DNA of 64,000 nucleotides from Aquificota bacterium (GCA_018771605.1 CP076324.1:62001-126000), one strand, 5' to 3'; counted from the first letter of the stretch, positions 31,945 to 41,130 are shown. Notes: generated by a model from the letters alone, not told the origin. A program made the numbers and translations.

Positions 31945-34236
31945 ATGCATGTCCTTAAGAGGAATGGAAAGAAGGAAGCTCTTGATATATCAAAAATCCG
32001 TATAGCCATAGGCTTTGCCTGCGAAGGTATTGATGTGGACCCTATGGAGCTTGAGCTTGACGCTCAAATACAGTTCAGAGATGGTATTAGCACAAAGGAA
32101 ATACAACAACTTCTTATAAGGACTGCGGCAGAGAAGGTTTCTCCACAAACACCCCAATGGCAATATGTGGCTGCAAGATTGCTTTTGTATGACCTTTACA
32201 AGGAGGTGGGACACCTCAGAGGCTATAAGGTAAAGGACAAGCTAAACGGCAAATACAAGCCTTATAACCCAGACAGCTTTTATAAACTGGTAAAGACCTA
32301 TGCAGAGAAGGGTATATACGGAGACTATCTTCTTGAAGGATACACAGAAGAGGAGTTTAACACTCTATCAAGGTATATAGACCCAGATAGGGACCTTCTT
32401 TTCAACTACACTGGGATAAAGGTGCTGGTGGATAGATACCTTGTAAGGGATGAGGATGGCAACGTAATAGAACTTCCACAAGAGATGTATATGCTCATAG
32501 CCATGACCCTTGCCCTACCAGAAAGAAAGGAAGAAAGGTTAAAATGGGCTAAAACCTTTTATGACCTACTTAGCAAGCACGAAATCTCCTTGGCTACACC
32601 TACTTTAATGAACGCAAGAAGAACCCATACACAGCTTAGCTCTTGCTTTGTTTTAACTGTGGATGACGACCTTTACGATATCTTTGACAACGTGCAAAAG
32701 GCTGGGCAGATCTCCAAGTTTGCGGGTGGGCTTGGTATCTACCTTGGTAAGATAAGGGCAACGGGCGCACCTATTAGGAAGTTTAAGGGTGCAAGCTCTG
32801 GAGTTTTGCCAGTGGTAAAGATACTAAACGATGTGATGATATATGTGGACCAGCTTGGTATGAGGAAAGGTTCAGCCAGCATAACCTTGGATATATGGCA
32901 TAAGGATGTGTTGGACTTTCTTGAGGTAAAGACCAATGTGGGCGATGAAAGGAAAAAGGCTCACGATATACATCCAGCCATATCCATACCAGACCTATTT
33001 ATGAAAAGGCTAAAAAACAGGGACAAGTGGACCCTTTTTGACCCATACTACTGCAAGAATGTAAAGGATGGCAAAAACCTTGAGGACCTATACGGAGAAG
33101 AGTTTGAAAAGGTATATGAAAGGCTGGAAAGGGAGCTTCCACCTTATGCCAAAAAGGAGGTGCCAGCCTTTGAGCTTTGGAAAAGGCTTCTTACAGTTAT
33201 CTTTGAAACGGGAGAGCCTTATATATTCTTTAGGGACACAGCCAACAGATTAAACCCCAACAAACACTGTGGCATGGTGTATAGCTCCAACCTTTGCCAC
33301 GAGATAGTGCAAAACATGTCCACCACACAGCATATAGAAGATACCTTATTGGAGGATGGCACCATAGTTCACAAAAAGAAGTCTGGAGATGTGGTGGTGT
33401 GTAATCTTGGTTCTATAAATCTTGGAAAGGTATATACAAAAGAAGACTTGGAAAGGGTGGTGCCAGTGCTTGTAAGAGTGCTTGACAATGTGATAAACAT
33501 GAACTTCTATGCCATAAAAGAGGCCGAATACACCAACAAAAGATACAGAGCCATAGGCATAGGTGTAAGTAATTACCACTACTGCCTTGTGAAAAACGGC
33601 ATTCAGTGGGAATCGGAAGAACACCTTGAGTTTGCAAATGCCCTTTTTGAAAGGATAGCCTACTATGCCATAAAAGGCTCTGTGGAGCTTGCAAAGGAGA
33701 GAGGACCTTACCCCCTCTTTGAGGGTTCCGATTGGAGCAAGGGTATATTCTTTGGAAGGACTGCCGAAGAAAATCAAAGAATATCAAAAAACGGCTTTGA
33801 CTGGACATCCTTAGCTGAAGAAGTTAAAAGATATGGCATGAGAAACGCCTATCTTTTGGCCGTTATGCCAACTGGCTCCACTTCTTTAATAGTGGGTGCT
33901 ACTCCATCTGTGGACCCCATCTTTGCCAAGTTTTACAAAGAAGAGAACATGTCTGGCATATTGCCACAGGTGCCACCCGAGATAGACAAATACTTCTGGC
34001 ACTATAAAAGTGCATACAATATAGACCAAGAGTGGGTAATAAGGGCTGCCGCCGAAAGGCAAAAGTGGATAGACCAAGCCCAATCTTTGAACTTGTTTAT
34101 AGACCCAGAGCAGATAGATGGGCCAAAGCTTTCAAGACTTTATGAACTTGCTTGGGAATTGGGTCTTAAGACTGTATATTATACAAGAAGTAAGTCTATG
34201 ACAGATATAGAAGAGTGTGAGAGCTGTTCCACATAG
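31945..34236 (+). CDS. nrdA: Ribonucleoside-diphosphate reductase class I, alpha subunit
   Basis: Makes deoxyribonucleotides; holds the active site and allosteric sites. 763 residues. An ATP-cone starts the protein ([24 protein letters not shown] in pattern). Redox cysteines in [10 protein letters not shown] and [10 protein letters not shown]; catalytic site SNLCHEI (C451 as thiyl-radical cysteine, with the neighbouring Asn and Glu); tail pair CESC at the end for thioredoxin reduction. The stop is followed at 11 bp by nrdB with an AGGAGG site. Class Ia-like. Confidence 0.97.
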   Translation: MHVLKRNGKKEALDISKIRIAIGFACEGIDVDPMELELDAQIQFRDGISTKEIQQLLIRTAAEKVSPQTPQWQYVAARLLLYDLYKEVGHLRGYKVKDKLNGKYKPYNPDSFYKLVKTYAEKGIYGDYLLEGYTEEEFNTLSRYIDPDRDLLFNYTGIKVLVDRYLVRDEDGNVIELPQEMYMLIAMTLALPERKEERLKWAKTFYDLLSKHEISLATPTLMNARRTHTQLSSCFVLTVDDDLYDIFDNVQKAGQISKFAGGLGIYLGKIRATGAPIRKFKGASSGVLPVVKILNDVMIYVDQLGMRKGSASITLDIWHKDVLDFLEVKTNVGDERKKAHDIHPAISIPDLFMKRLKNRDKWTLFDPYYCKNVKDGKNLEDLYGEEFEKVYERLERELPPYAKKEVPAFELWKRLLTVIFETGEPYIFFRDTANRLNPNKHCGMVYSSNLCHEIVQNMSTTQHIEDTLLEDGTIVHKKKSGDVVVCNLGSINLGKVYTKEDLERVVPVLVRVLDNVINMNFYAIKEAEYTNKRYRAIGIGVSNYHYCLVKNGIQWESEEHLEFANALFERIAYYAIKGSVELAKERGPYPLFEGSDWSKGIFFGRTAEENQRISKNGFDWTSLAEEVKRYGMRNAYLLAVMPTGSTSLIVGATPSVDPIFAKFYKEENMSGILPQVPPEIDKYFWHYKSAYNIDQEWVIRAAAERQKWIDQAQSLNLFIDPEQIDGPKLSRLYELAWELGLKTVYYTRSKSMTDIEECESCST

Positions 34237-34246
34237 GAGGTATGCC

Positions 34247-35275
34247 ATGGAAAGGACCATTATCTTTAACCCAGAGGGCGATAGAGAGACATCAAAAAGG
34301 AAAATAGTTTTTGGCAACCCTACCAACATAATGGAGCTAAACAACGTAAAATACCAGTGGGCTTTTGACCTTTATAAGACCATGGGCTTTACCAACTTCT
34401 GGATACCAGAAGAAATACCCATGCACGAGGACCGCAAGCAGTATGAAAAGGAGCTATCCGAGTATGAAAGAAGAGCCTATGAGATGGTGCTAAGCTTTCT
34501 CATAGCCTTGGATAGCTATCAGGTTAATATGCTAAAGGAGTTTGCAAGATATATCACAGCTCCAGAGCTTGTTATGGCACTCACTTCTCAGGAATTTCAA
34601 GAAGCACTTCATTCCTATTCCTACCAGTTTATCCTTGAAAGCGTAGTGGACCCAAGAGTGGCAGATGAGATATACAACTACTGGAGGCAGGACCCAGTTT
34701 TGATGGAAAGGAACAAGGTTATAGCAGAGCTTTACAATGAGTTTATAAGAAAGCCAACAGAGGAAAACTTTATAAAGGCTGTTTTTGGAAACTATGTCTT
34801 AGAAAGCCTATACTTTTATTCGGGCTTTGTCTTCTTCTACACCCTTGGAAGACAAGGCAAAGTGAGAAATACGGTCCAACAGATAAAGTATATAAACAGG
34901 GATGAACTCACTCATGTGACGCTGTTTAGGAATATAATCTTGACCTTGAAAGAGGAAAACAAGGAACTCTTTACCGTAGAGATAGAAAAGTGGGTCTATG
35001 AATTTTTCAAGTTTGCCACAGAAAAAGAAATTGAATGGGGCAAGTATGTAACCCAAAACCAGATATTGGGCCTAAACGACTATCTAATTGACCGATACAT
35101 AAAATACCTTTCTAACCTCAGGCTCACCCAGATTGGCTATAAGCCTCTATACCCAGATATTACAGACAACCCTATGAAGTGGATAGACCAGTTTAGGACC
35201 ATAAACGACACCAAAACAGACTTCTTCCAAGCAAAACCGCAGACCTACGCCAAAAGGAGTGAGTTAAAGTGGTAA
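34247..35275 (+). CDS. nrdB: Ribonucleoside-diphosphate reductase class I, beta subunit
   Basis: Di-metal radical subunit. Start at 34247 (MERTIIFNPEGD), 342 residues, with TAGGAGGT upstream; a longer frame from 34217 overlaps nrdA. Metal ligands: LDS aspartate after FLIA, EALHSYSY (E, H and the radical tyrosine in the E-X2-H-X3-Y spacing), LESLYFYSGF glutamate, and DELTHVTLF (E and H). Because the tyrosine is kept, this is a tyrosyl-radical (class Ia/b) protein, which needs oxygen for assembly and suits a microaerophile. Confidence 0.97.
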   Translation: MERTIIFNPEGDRETSKRKIVFGNPTNIMELNNVKYQWAFDLYKTMGFTNFWIPEEIPMHEDRKQYEKELSEYERRAYEMVLSFLIALDSYQVNMLKEFARYITAPELVMALTSQEFQEALHSYSYQFILESVVDPRVADEIYNYWRQDPVLMERNKVIAELYNEFIRKPTEENFIKAVFGNYVLESLYFYSGFVFFYTLGRQGKVRNTVQQIKYINRDELTHVTLFRNIILTLKEENKELFTVEIEKWVYEFFKFATEKEIEWGKYVTQNQILGLNDYLIDRYIKYLSNLRLTQIGYKPLYPDITDNPMKWIDQFRTINDTKTDFFQAKPQTYAKRSELKW

Positions 35276-35282
35276 GAAATTC

Positions 35283-35416
35283 TTATACTTGATTTTTCAC
35301 TTTTTGTTCTAATTCTTTAAAAGTCCTAAACCAGTATTCTTCATACTCTTTTGCTGGCTGTTTACCTGTATTATTAAAGCATCGGGCGGGTCAAAGACCA
35401 GTAGATTTTTTATTAG
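35283..35416 (-). pseudogene. Possible frameshifted gene remnant
   Basis: On the minus strand two reading frames look protein-like in turn: first LIKNLLVFDPPDALIIQ, then in another frame NNTGKQPAKEYEEYWFRTFK continuing to a stop at 35285-35283. Shifting frame once near 35350-35370 would join them into about 40 residues of a plausible C-terminus. It ends against the palindrome. I do not recognise a family; chance coding is possible. Confidence 0.3.
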
Positions 35417-35439
35417 AGGCACGGCATGCCGTGCCTCTA
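35414..35439. repeat. Perfect 26-bp palindrome
   Basis: Arm TAGAGGCACGGCA followed at once by its reverse complement, centre between 35426 and 35427. Palindromes of this look (GTAG-GGCACGGC types) occur as dispersed repeats in several bacterial genomes. It could fold as a hairpin on either strand or bind a dimeric protein. No T-run directly follows, so it is not a standard terminator. Confidence 0.75.
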
Positions 35440-35440
35440 C

Positions 35441-35465
35441 ATTGCTTGTCTCATTTATTTTTTGC
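35441..35465 (-). repeat. Dispersed intergenic repeat, copy B
   Basis: Reverse strand contains AAAAAATAAATGAGACAA and matches copy A over 25 bp with one difference. Lies 1 bp from the 26-bp palindrome. Confidence 0.7.
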
Positions 35466-35549
35466 GAGAAGGTATAATGGCATCCCAGTTTCCTAATTAA
35501 TTTCTCACCCCACGTATGATGTTAATATTATAAGAGTGCTTCAAATATT

Positions 35550-35578
35550 TTGAAAAAGACTGAACCATAGCATAATAT
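35550..35578 (+). promoter_or_regulatory. Candidate rbfA promoter (predicts leaderless mRNA)
   Basis: TTGAAA at 35550-35555, 17-bp spacer, TAATAT at 35573-35578. The ATG of rbfA is at 35584, 6 nt after the -10, so the transcript would start at or next to the initiation codon. There is no ribosome site. Confidence 0.55.
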
Positions 35579-35583
35579 TCTCT

Positions 35584-35904
35584 ATGGATATAAAGAGGGC
35601 AAAGTTTGCAAAACAGTTGATGGAAGAGATAGCAAGCCTTATACATAGGGAGATAAAAGACCCAAGGCTTGAGGGGCTTGTGATAACTGGATTGGAACTC
35701 TCCGAGGATATGAGCGTGGCAAAGGTGTATTTTACAACCCTTGAGGAGGGAAAAGAAGAAGAGGCAAAAAAGGCTTTGGAACATGCCAAAGGCTACATAA
35801 GGTCCCAGCTTATGAAAAGCTTAAGGGTTAAAAGAATGCCAAATCTTGTTTTTATCTTTGATAAAGAGCTAAAAAGAATGGAAAGGATATGGGAAAAGCT
35901 TTAA
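35584..35904 (+). CDS. rbfA: Ribosome-binding factor A
   Basis: Small KH-type factor for late 30S maturation and cold adaptation. 106 residues, normal length. Family pattern: RAKFAKQLMEEIASLIHREIKDPRL, LEGLVITGLELSEDMSVAKVYF (in parts) and the ending RMPNLVFIFDKELKRMERI. The gene overlaps the next helicase by 16 bp. It is preceded by the 308-bp gap, so it starts a transcript. Confidence 0.95.
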   Translation: MDIKRAKFAKQLMEEIASLIHREIKDPRLEGLVITGLELSEDMSVAKVYFTTLEEGKEEEAKKALEHAKGYIRSQLMKSLRVKRMPNLVFIFDKELKRMERIWEKL

Positions 35905-38120
35905 GAATTCATGTCCTCAAAGAAAGCTACTACAGATTAAACCCACCAGAGGGAAAGGTAATATATTCCGATGGAAAAAAGACAAAGGAAGAGGAGTTAA
36001 TAAGGACCAAGGACATAGATGAGAGGATAGACTACCCTCTTTTAAACCCCATACAGACGGTTTTTTATAAGTTTTACAAGGGTGGCAATGCCTTGGTGGC
36101 CTCTCCCACTTCCTCTGGCAAGAGCCTTATAGCCTACCTTTTTATGAAAAACTTTGAAGGGAGGATAGTTTATACGGTGCCTACCAGGTCCTTGGCAAAG
36201 GAGAAGCTTTTGGAGTTTAAAAGGTATTATCCCAATAATGTGGAGCTAAGGACTGGTGAAAACGTGCTTGAAAGCTTTAAAGAAGTCAAGGTAAAGGTGG
36301 TTGTTAGCACCTACGAACATCTTGCCTACTCTCTCAGAAACAAAGCCAGATGGCTTGAAGGCCTTTCTGCGGTAGTCATAGACGAGGTCCATCAGATACT
36401 AAAAAGGTGGATACTTGAGGAGATAATCACCTCTTGCATAAGGGATGGGGTGCCCCTGCTTTGCCTCTCTGCCACCTTGCCCGGTGTGGAGGAGCTATCA
36501 AGCTGGATAGGTGCAGAGCTTGTAATAGAGAGCGCCTGGAGGCCCGTGCCTCTATACAGGAGCGTGGAGAGCTTAGTTCATTACAAGCCCATAAGGCATG
36601 GCTTGGAGGGAGAGGATCTTTTGGCCGGCAGGCTTTTGAACGCCCTTTTTTTCCTAAAAAACAGGGAAGAAAGTGTAATACTCTTTGTGCCAAAGAAGAG
36701 CCTTGGCTGGAAGCTTTTGGAGCTTGCAAGCAAAGAGAAGATAGGCATAATGAACCAAACACTACCCTTTGAGGTGGAGGAAGAGAGGGAGCCAGAGATA
36801 GCCTTTCATAATGCGGATGTGCCAAAGGAGGAAAGGGAAGAGATAGAAAAGGCTTTTAGAGATGGAAGGCTTAAAACCCTTATAGCCACACAGACCTTGG
36901 CCTACGGCGTAAACCTTCCTGCGGACAGGGTTATAATCCTTACGAGATTTTTCAGAAGCAGGGGGAAGCTAAGGAGCATACCAGACACCCTTGACATTCT
37001 CCAGATGGAGGGAAGGGCTGGAAGGTTTGGTATAAGGGATGTGGGCTATTCAAACCTCTTGGTCTATGGTGCCAAAGAGAAGGACTTAGAAAGGGACCTA
37101 TCTCAGGCTTTGAACAAACCCTTTAGCACGGCCACGATGGAAGAGGGCGAAAGCCTTGATATTCTTAGCTTCTTCTTACTTTTGGCACACCTTTATGAGA
37201 GGGACAGGCCCGAGAAGTATTTGGAGAGTACGTATTCTTTTAGGCATGTAAGCAAGGAAAAGGTAAGGAAGGTAGAAAGCTTTTTAAGGAGCTATGGCTA
37301 CCTTGAGGGAAATACTTTGAGCCAAAAGGGCCTCTTTTGTGTGAGGTCTGGCATACCACCCACCAGGTTTGAATCCTTTGTGCTAAGGAAAAGCCTACAG
37401 CTTGATACGATGACCTGCATAAGGCCTCTCCTTTATATGAAGAAGTTTGACAGCCTTTTTTTCTTTTTGAAGGAAAAGGAGAGGTTTGAGGAGGACCTTC
37501 AATACATAAAAGCTATGCTTTTGCCCTGCGGGGTAGATTGCTGGGAGGACAACACAGACCAGTTTTTGTTCTATGTGGAGGGCCTCACTGTAAGGTATGC
37601 CAACCTAAAAAACCCACCGGGGGAGTTTTCCTACCTCTCTACCGATGCCATACACCTCCTTAGGGTTCTAATGGACATAAACAAGCATGGCTTTTATAGG
37701 TTTTCTACGGAGGAGATGATAAGGATAGCCCATGCGGTAAAGTATGGTATAAGGCCGGAGTATGGTAGTCTTGCGGGCATAAAGGGTATAGGCCACATAA
37801 GAGCAAACCTCTTGAAGGAAGTGCTAATAGAGTCAAAGGTAAATCCACCGGGCATTGGAGAGCCTACGGCCAGCTTTTTGGACATCATGGAGTCTGAAAA
37901 GCTTTATGACCTATTGCTTGAAAAGGTAATAGATTACAGAAGCCTAAGCACTGAGAGGGCAAGGGAAGAGGTTGGTAAAATTAGGAAAATACTCCTTAAC
38001 AACAGAAGGGGCTATATGGTGGATGATAAAATACTGCTTGCCTTTGGCCTCTTTTTGGAAGGGCCTTCTGCCATGAAAAGGACAAAAAAGGAGCTTGTAG
38101 AGCTTATAAGATGGAGTTAG
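35889..38120 (+). CDS. Ski2-like DEAD/DEAH-box helicase (Hel308-like)
   Basis: 743 residues. Q-motif-like LNPIQTVFYKFY, Walker A ASPTSSGKS (about 72-80), motif Ia YTVPTRSLAKEK, DEVH box VIDEVHQI, SAT motif LSATLPG, ATQTLAYGVNLPA, and motif VI QMEGRAGRFG. The C-terminal third contains a helix-hairpin-helix-like IKGIGHIRANLL. This is the order of Ski2/Hel308 helicases, which in archaea act at stalled forks; bacterial members are little known. Start assumed at 35889, overlapping rbfA by 16 bp; 10-bp overlap with the DUF4416 gene downstream. Confidence 0.85.
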   Translation: MGKALRIHVLKESYYRLNPPEGKVIYSDGKKTKEEELIRTKDIDERIDYPLLNPIQTVFYKFYKGGNALVASPTSSGKSLIAYLFMKNFEGRIVYTVPTRSLAKEKLLEFKRYYPNNVELRTGENVLESFKEVKVKVVVSTYEHLAYSLRNKARWLEGLSAVVIDEVHQILKRWILEEIITSCIRDGVPLLCLSATLPGVEELSSWIGAELVIESAWRPVPLYRSVESLVHYKPIRHGLEGEDLLAGRLLNALFFLKNREESVILFVPKKSLGWKLLELASKEKIGIMNQTLPFEVEEEREPEIAFHNADVPKEEREEIEKAFRDGRLKTLIATQTLAYGVNLPADRVIILTRFFRSRGKLRSIPDTLDILQMEGRAGRFGIRDVGYSNLLVYGAKEKDLERDLSQALNKPFSTATMEEGESLDILSFFLLLAHLYERDRPEKYLESTYSFRHVSKEKVRKVESFLRSYGYLEGNTLSQKGLFCVRSGIPPTRFESFVLRKSLQLDTMTCIRPLLYMKKFDSLFFFLKEKERFEEDLQYIKAMLLPCGVDCWEDNTDQFLFYVEGLTVRYANLKNPPGEFSYLSTDAIHLLRVLMDINKHGFYRFSTEEMIRIAHAVKYGIRPEYGSLAGIKGIGHIRANLLKEVLIESKVNPPGIGEPTASFLDIMESEKLYDLLLEKVIDYRSLSTERAREEVGKIRKILLNNRRGYMVDDKILLAFGLFLEGPSAMKRTKKELVELIRWS

Positions 38121-38659
38121 CCAAGCCCATCCTTGCCATCCTCTATGCCGATGAAAGACTTTTGACAGATTTTATATCACAGCTAAAGGTAGAATTTGTC
38201 TCAGAGAGTTTTTACTTTGAGGGCCTTCAAAGGTATTACGGGAAGGAGATGGGAGAAGGCCTATACAAGCGGTTCTTTAGCCTAAAGGGCTTGATGAGAA
38301 AGGAAGACCTAAAAAACTTTAAGCTTTGGGCCACAAGAAGGGAAAGAGAGTTTTCCACAGAAGGCAGAAGAAGGCTAAACATAGACCCGGGCTATGTGAA
38401 TGAGAGCCACCTTATACTGGCTTCTTCAAAGAAGAGGGGTGGAAGGATATACCTTGGGGAGGGTGTTTATGCGGAGATGGAATACCTTTATGTTTACGGT
38501 GGCTTTAGGCCACTCTATTGGACCTACGGCGACTACAGGGATAAAAGGGTAAGGGAGTTTTTTGAAAAAGTAAGGGAGAGTTTTTTGGAGGAGTTAAACC
38601 TTGCAAGGAAGGGACACAAGTCTTGGCTCCTTGACTTCTCCAAGGATGAGCTCTACTAA
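38111..38659 (+). CDS. DUF4416 family protein
   Basis: 182 residues, the family's usual size. Recognised by FEGLQRYYGKEMGEGLYKRFF in pattern, the nucleotide-like TEGRRRLNIDPGYVNESHLILAS, RIYLGEGVYAEMEYLY and PLYWTYGDYRD. The family has no assigned function; it is common in thermophiles and deep-branching bacteria. It overlaps the helicase upstream by 10 bp and the murI end on the other strand by 66 bp. Confidence 0.85.
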   Translation: MELAKPILAILYADERLLTDFISQLKVEFVSESFYFEGLQRYYGKEMGEGLYKRFFSLKGLMRKEDLKNFKLWATRREREFSTEGRRRLNIDPGYVNESHLILASSKKRGGRIYLGEGVYAEMEYLYVYGGFRPLYWTYGDYRDKRVREFFEKVRESFLEELNLARKGHKSWLLDFSKDELY

Positions 38660-39361
38660 GCTTTGAAGGCTTGGGGAGATGTCTGTAAAGTATAGGTCAA
38701 GCTTTGAAGAGCCTTCCCTTTTTACAAAGGGTTCTATCTCAAGAGCTATGGCCTGTGCCGAGTCTATAACTTTTACCTGTGGACCCATAAACCTTTCTAT
38801 AAGGGGCTTCAAAAGGGGGTAGTGGGTGCAACCAAGAATTAGGGTGTCTATGCCCTTTTCCTTTAAGTCCTTAAGATAGTGTTCTACCACCGCCTCTGCT
38901 ATGCTACCTTCCAAAAGGCCCTCTTCCACGAGGGGAACAAACAAGGGACAAGCCCTTTGGTAGACTTCTACTCCCTTGGCTTCCAACAGGTTTTTATAAG
39001 CACAGCTTGAGATGGTGGCCTTTGTGCCTATCACACCCACCTTTCCTTTTGTGTTTTCAAGGGCCCTCTTTACTCCAGGCTCTATAACGCCAAAGACTGG
39101 AATGGGTAGGCTTCCCTTTAACACTTGCAAGGCATAAGAGCTTGCGGTGTTGCAGGCCACCACAAGAAGGTCTATGCCTTCATTTAGTAGAAACTCCGCA
39201 CATTCGAGGCTATACCTTATGACCGTTTGGGCAGACTTATTGCCATAAGGCACCCTTGCCGTATCTCCAAGGTATACAAAATCTACCTCTGGGTAGGTCC
39301 TCCTTAGGGCTTTTAGGACGGTAAGACCACCCACGCCAGAGTCAAAGAGCCCAATTTTCAT
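38594..39361 (-). CDS. murI: Glutamate racemase
   Basis: Makes D-glutamate for peptidoglycan. 255 residues. Active-site loops are intact: FDSGVGGLTVLKAL (residues 6-19), VVACNTASSYAL with the first catalytic cysteine and ILGCTHYPLLKP with the second. The Aquifex pyrophilus enzyme is a classic structure. The last 22 codons overlap DUF4416. Its start lies 58 bp from the divergent cytochrome c-552 gene. Confidence 0.96.
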   Translation of the reverse strand: MKIGLFDSGVGGLTVLKALRRTYPEVDFVYLGDTARVPYGNKSAQTVIRYSLECAEFLLNEGIDLLVVACNTASSYALQVLKGSLPIPVFGVIEPGVKRALENTKGKVGVIGTKATISSCAYKNLLEAKGVEVYQRACPLFVPLVEEGLLEGSIAEAVVEHYLKDLKEKGIDTLILGCTHYPLLKPLIERFMGPQVKVIDSAQAIALEIEPFVKREGSSKLDLYFTDISPSLQSLVELILGEVKEPRLVSLPCKV

Positions 39362-39362
39362 C

Positions 39363-39391
39363 TTATTTTCAGAATTCTTTTGTATTATAAT
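39363..39391 (+). promoter_or_regulatory. Candidate promoter of cytochrome c-552
   Basis: TTATTT at 39363-39368, 17-bp spacer, TATAAT at 39386-39391; a short leader with the strong site TTAGGAGGTG precedes the ATG at 39420. The -10 is perfect, the -35 weak. Confidence 0.5.
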
Positions 39392-39419
39392 ACATAAAAC
39401 AAACTTAGGAGGTGAAAGG

Positions 39420-39722
39420 ATGAAAAAGGTAGCCTTAGCACTTGCAATGATGGTAGGCTTTGCTGGGCTGTCTTTGGCAAACGAACAGCTTGCAAAGCAA
39501 AAGGGCTGTATGGCTTGTCACGACCTTAAGGCAAAGAAGGTAGGGCCATCCTTTGCAGATATGGCCAAGAAGTATGCAGGAAAGAAGGATGCAGTAGATT
39601 ACTTGTCTGGAAAGATCAAGAAGGGTGGTTCTGGTGTTTGGGGTTCTGTTCCCATGCCACCTCAAAACGTATCAGACGCCGAAGCCAAGCAATTGGCTCA
39701 GTGGGTCCTTTCTGTAAAGTAA
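39420..39722 (+). CDS. Cytochrome c-552
   Basis: Periplasmic monohaem electron carrier between the bc1 complex (or Sox proteins) and the terminal oxidase. 100 residues: signal peptide 1-20 (ending GLSLA), mature protein starting NEQLAKQKGCMACHDLKAKK. Haem motif CMACH (C30, C33, H34) and axial methionine in WGSVPMPPQ. From memory, the mature sequence differs from H. thermophilus c-552 at only a handful of places (for example GPSFADMAKKYAGKKD here). Strong leader and ribosome site suggest high expression. Confidence 0.97.
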   Translation: MKKVALALAMMVGFAGLSLANEQLAKQKGCMACHDLKAKKVGPSFADMAKKYAGKKDAVDYLSGKIKKGGSGVWGSVPMPPQNVSDAEAKQLAQWVLSVK

Positions 39723-39747
39723 AAAAACTTTGGGGGCTTATGCCCCC
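39721..39747 (-). terminator. Intrinsic terminator for the nadA-ispG operon
   Basis: On the minus strand GGGGGC-ATAA-GCCCCC (39747-39732) is followed by AAAG and a run of seven T. The loop ATAA contains the TAA stop of the small gene at 39738. For the plus strand the hairpin may still protect the c-552 message end, but it has no T-run there. Confidence 0.8.
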
Positions 39748-40082
39748 TCCTCCAAAGGATTACATCTATTTATATTCCCAAAGCATTGAGGGCATAGGTC
39801 AAAAAAGACCAAAAGTCCAAGACCTCCAAGCATCATATTGACCTGTGTTATAACCAAGTTTTCTTGCCTTTCTGGAAGCACCTGATACTTTTCAAGCTTT
39901 TTGCCGCAGGCAGTTAAAGCCTCCTCTTGACCAAGCTTATGAAACTGAAACACAAGCCTTTTTGTTCTTCTGCACTTCATCCACCTTGGTGTGAGGTCAA
40001 GAATTACAAAGTTTATTTGAATGTTTTGGTCTACAAGTTGTGCCTTTTGCATAAGCCTTTCAAATTTTTCCTTTTCCGTCAT
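39738..40082 (-). CDS. Hypothetical protein with C-terminal cysteine cluster
   Basis: 114 residues, no family recognised. It begins MTEKEKFERLMQKAQ (helical), has a basic centre (PRWMKCRRTKRLVF), one hydrophobic segment MMLGGLGLLVFF, and ends with DLCPQCFGNINRCNP, four or five cysteines in all, perhaps binding metal. The start is inside ispG (23-bp overlap), so it is the last gene of the nadA-ispG transcript, and its stop is in the terminator loop. Probably real because of this fit; no signal peptide. Confidence 0.65.
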   Translation of the reverse strand: MTEKEKFERLMQKAQLVDQNIQINFVILDLTPRWMKCRRTKRLVFQFHKLGQEEALTACGKKLEKYQVLPERQENLVITQVNMMLGGLGLLVFFDLCPQCFGNINRCNPLEEGA

Positions 40083-41130
40083 ACTTCAATACCTCCTCCA
40101 TTAGGGCTTGTGCCATCTCTTCTTCGCTTACCTTTTTAATTGGCTTACCTTCTTTAAAAAGCCAAGCAAAGCCCCTTCCACAGGCAAGGCCCAAGTCTGC
40201 CTCTCTGGCCTCTCCTATGGCGTTTACCACACAGCCCATTATGGCAACCTTTAGGGGCTTGTTTATATGCTTTAGTTTTTCTTCTACTTCTTTTACAACC
40301 TTGGGAAGGTCCACTTCTATACGCCCACAGGTAGGGCAGGAGATTATCTCAAGTCCCTTTCTCCTTAGTCCAAGGGATTGGAGTATGGCATAAGCCACCT
40401 CTACTTCCACCTCTGGGTCGTCAGTCAAAGAGACCCTTATGGTATCTCCTATACCTTTATAGAGGAGTATACCTATGCCGACGGAGGATTTTACTATACC
40501 TTTGGTGCCCATGCCCGCTTCCGTTATGCCTATGTGAAGGGGTATATCTGTGTGCTTTGCAAAGAGTTCATTGGCCTTTATGTTTTCCAGCACATCGGAC
40601 CCTTTTATAGACACTTTAAAGTTATAAAAACCCCACTTTTCAAACTTTTCAGACCATCTTATGGCGCTTTCAAAAAGGGCTTCTCCACAAGGGTAGCCAT
40701 ACTTTTCAAGAAGGTCCTTCTCCAAAGAGCCAGAGTTTACACCTATCCTTATGGCCACACCCTTTATCTTTGCCTCTTCCACAATTTCTTTTACTATCTC
40801 CTCCTTCCCTATGTTTCCTGGGTTTATCCTTATACCATGAACCCCCTTCTCCATGGACCTAAAGGCATAGGATGGTGCAAAGTGTATGTCTGCAATGACA
40901 GGCATGGGAGAGTTTTTCACTATCTCCGGAAGGGCCTCCAGGTCTTCCTCATGGGGCACGGCCACCCTTATGATTTCACAGCCAGCCTTGTGTAGCCTTT
41001 TTATCTGTTCAAGGGTGGGCTCAAGCTCATGGGTTTTTGTGGAGGTCATAGACTGCACCACAACGGGCGCATCTCCGCCTATCTTTACCCAGCCTACCTT
41101 TATCTGGCGTGTTTTCCTCCTTTCTATCAT
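40060..41130 (-). CDS. ispG: 4-hydroxy-3-methylbut-2-enyl-diphosphate synthase
   Basis: [4Fe-4S] enzyme of the MEP isoprenoid pathway. 356 residues. TIM-barrel start RRKTRQIKVGWVKIGGDAPVVVQSMT in pattern, VRVAVP-type strands and NPGNIG; the cluster ligands are in ISCPTCGR and AIMGCVVNAIGEA with the glutamate of the FGxACG-like LGLACGRG region. The start overlaps the nadA stop by 4 bp. Two iron-sulfur enzymes share one transcript here. Confidence 0.95.
   Translation of the reverse strand: MIERRKTRQIKVGWVKIGGDAPVVVQSMTSTKTHELEPTLEQIKRLHKAGCEIIRVAVPHEEDLEALPEIVKNSPMPVIADIHFAPSYAFRSMEKGVHGIRINPGNIGKEEIVKEIVEEAKIKGVAIRIGVNSGSLEKDLLEKYGYPCGEALFESAIRWSEKFEKWGFYNFKVSIKGSDVLENIKANELFAKHTDIPLHIGITEAGMGTKGIVKSSVGIGILLYKGIGDTIRVSLTDDPEVEVEVAYAILQSLGLRRKGLEIISCPTCGRIEVDLPKVVKEVEEKLKHINKPLKVAIMGCVVNAIGEAREADLGLACGRGFAWLFKEGKPIKKVSEEEMAQALMEEVLKYDGKGKI

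Larger units (their letters stand above)
35276..35583. other. 308-bp intergenic region nrdB / rbfA
   Basis: The only gap over 300 bp. From left to right: a possible gene remnant on the minus strand (35283-35416), a perfect 26-bp palindrome (35414-35439), dispersed repeat copy B (35441-35465), an AT-rich stretch with TATAAT near 35473, and the rbfA promoter. No intact gene was found. Confidence 0.7.

Noticed and set aside
36427-36825. Long open frames on both strands inside the Ski2-like helicase gene (112-132 codons)
   Set aside because: Low-complexity, cysteine/alanine/leucine-rich shadows of a clearly conserved helicase frame; no ribosome site.
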